A model generated the notes under the pieces. It was given only the letters and a program-made list of their open reading frames with translations. It was not told where the DNA came from and ran no database searches. Positions 38,337 to 39,027 of a stretch of 39,027 nt of DNA are shown here, piece after piece. The position numbers were made by a program, and so were the translations under genes. Each line of letters opens with the position of its first letter. The stretch's first letter is position 1. Source of the stretch: Halochromatium glycolicum (GTDB lineage Bacteria > Pseudomonadota > Gammaproteobacteria > Chromatiales > Chromatiaceae); assembly GCF_016584085.1 (NCBI RefSeq), contig NZ_NRSJ01000048.1, positions 1-39,027 of the forward strand, read 5' to 3'.

Positions 38337-38816
38337 ATGTCAAAAGGAAAGAAGAAGCCCGGCGTCCCCAGTAGCACGATTGCACTGAATAAGAAGGCAC
38401 GCCATGAATATCAGATCGAGCAACGGTTCGAGGCCGGACTCGCCCTCGAGGGCTGGGAGGTCAAAGGGCTGCGCGCCGGCCGGGTGCAGCTCAAAGAGGC
38501 CTATGTCAAGATCCTACACGGCGAGGCATTCCTGATCGGCTGCCATATCTCGCCACTCGCCTCGGCCTCGACGCACGTCGAACCCGACCCGACGCGAACC
38601 CGCAAGCTGCTGTTGAAGCGCACCGAGCTGAGCCGCCTGATCGGACAGACCGAACGGGCCGGGTACACGCTCGTGCCGCTCGCGATGTATTGGAAGCGCG
38701 GCCGCGCCAAGCTCGAGATCGGTCTCGCGAAAGGCAAGAAGCTCCACGACAAGCGCGCGGACGCCAAGGATCGCGACTGGCAACGCGAGAAGGAGCGCCT
38801 GTTCAAGCGTCACTAA
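38337..38816 (+). CDS. smpB: SsrA-binding protein SmpB
   Basis: Partner of tmRNA in rescue of stalled ribosomes; 159 residues. Typical: IALNKKARHEYQIEQRFEAG, LEGWEVKGLRAGRVQLKEAY, the C-terminal LVPLAMYWKRGRAKLEIGLAKGK-type block (AKGKKLHDKR) and the basic tail DWQREKERLFKRH that fills the ribosomal channel. The ATG at 38337 fits the family N-terminus. No Shine-Dalgarno at normal distance; a TAGACT -10-like hexamer ends only six bases before the ATG, so the message might be leaderless. Divergent from tpiA. The ssrA gene itself is not in this window. Confidence 0.96.
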   Translation: MSKGKKKPGVPSSTIALNKKARHEYQIEQRFEAGLALEGWEVKGLRAGRVQLKEAYVKILHGEAFLIGCHISPLASASTHVEPDPTRTRKLLLKRTELSRLIGQTERAGYTLVPLAMYWKRGRAKLEIGLAKGKKLHDKRADAKDRDWQREKERLFKRH

Positions 38817-38975
38817 GGCGATTTCTGTCAAAGCTCATACCGCAGCAATTCCCGCCGCAAAAATATCTGCTTTAGAAACAATAAGTTGGCTTTGAGCCGA
38901 AAAAAATCTTTCGTAAACTTTTGAAGCCGAATCAGTATACTGCCACGACCTTCTCAAGCTGCGAGGCAGGTATTG
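38817..38975 (+). promoter_or_regulatory. AT-rich upstream region of the last gene
   Basis: Markedly AT-rich compared with the surroundings. Candidate elements are TTGAGC (38892-38897), 16 bases, TAAACT (38914-38919), and a separate TATACT (38936-38941) without a good -35. GAGGCAGGT lies shortly before the ATG at 38976. Confidence 0.4.
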
Positions 38976-39027
38976 ATGAGTGGTCCGTTCTCACGCCAGC
39001 ACCTCAGCGTCGCGGGACTGCTGCGCG
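38976..39027 (+). CDS. Start of an unidentified gene, cut by the window edge
   Basis: ATG at 38976 with AGGCAGG upstream begins MSGPFSRQHLSVAGLLR and stays open to the end of the window. Only 17 codons are visible, too few to name a family. The promoter-like AT-rich DNA before it supports a real start. Confidence 0.45.
   Translation, partial: MSGPFSRQHLSVAGLLR

Noticed and set aside
1..39027. CRISPR array, insertion sequence or integrase
   Set aside because: No regularly spaced repeats of suitable length and no transposase or integrase sequence seen, even at the joins of the defence island.

Overview
The window is high-GC DNA that reads like a chromosomal piece of a gammaproteobacterial sulfur oxidiser, most likely a purple sulfur bacterium (Chromatiales). 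The main reasons are a soxX-soxA-soxK-soxL cluster with a mono-haem SoxA and a SoxK, and the run tpiA-secG-tRNA-Leu-nuoA..N. This placement is inferred from gene content; there is no rRNA in the window.

Region 1 (64-6212, + strand): a TtrS-like sensor kinase with a PhnD-type periplasmic sensor domain overlaps a FixJ/TtrR-like response regulator. Then come soxX, soxA, a double-length soxK and the rhodanese soxL, closed by a textbook intrinsic terminator. SoxXA loads thiosulfate onto the carrier SoxYZ; soxYZ and soxB are not in the window. Inverted repeats between the regulator and soxX are candidate operators. Region 2 (6460-8841, +): ppsA, phosphoenolpyruvate synthase, standing alone.

Region 3 (about 8.88-18.2 kb): a decayed defence island. 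It holds pieces that look like a DNA phosphorothioation (Dnd/Dpt) type locus: the N-terminal half of a DndA-like cysteine desulfurase joined out of frame to the C-terminal half of a DUF4007 protein; an N-terminal stub of a large P-loop ATPase; a DptH/HerA-like ATPase without its N-terminus; and a chimeric DUF4007-like protein. An intact nuclease-helicase and a SAM methyltransferase sit in the middle. Toxin-antitoxin genes are interspersed: a Phd-like gene coupled to an MNT nucleotidyltransferase, a RelB-like antitoxin with a beheaded RelE, an intact RelE-type pair, and an intact PIN pair with toxin first. The core modification genes (dndC, dndD, dndE) are not here.

Region 4 (18.7-20.9 kb, +): an exported metallo-beta-lactamase-fold hydrolase and an adenosine kinase-like PfkB sugar kinase, followed by about 630 bases with no convincing gene. 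Region 5 (21.57-36.66 kb, - strand): a complete fourteen-gene nuoABCDEFGHIJKLMN operon for respiratory complex I, with a clear sigma-70 type promoter in front of nuoA. Region 6 (36.7-38.3 kb, -): tpiA, secG and tRNA-Leu(GAG) from a recognisable promoter, ended by a hairpin terminator just upstream of the nuo promoter. Region 7: smpB on the + strand, divergent from tpiA, and the first codons of another + strand gene at the window edge.

Functionally, sox-derived electrons, complex I (which in phototrophic sulfur oxidisers can run in reverse to make NADH) and ppsA fit an autotrophic or mixotrophic sulfur-oxidising lifestyle. That link is inference from gene content. The most unusual parts are the scrambled Dnd-like island, the duplicated SoxK, the Phd-MNT gene pair, and strong intercistronic hairpins in the sox and nuo operons.
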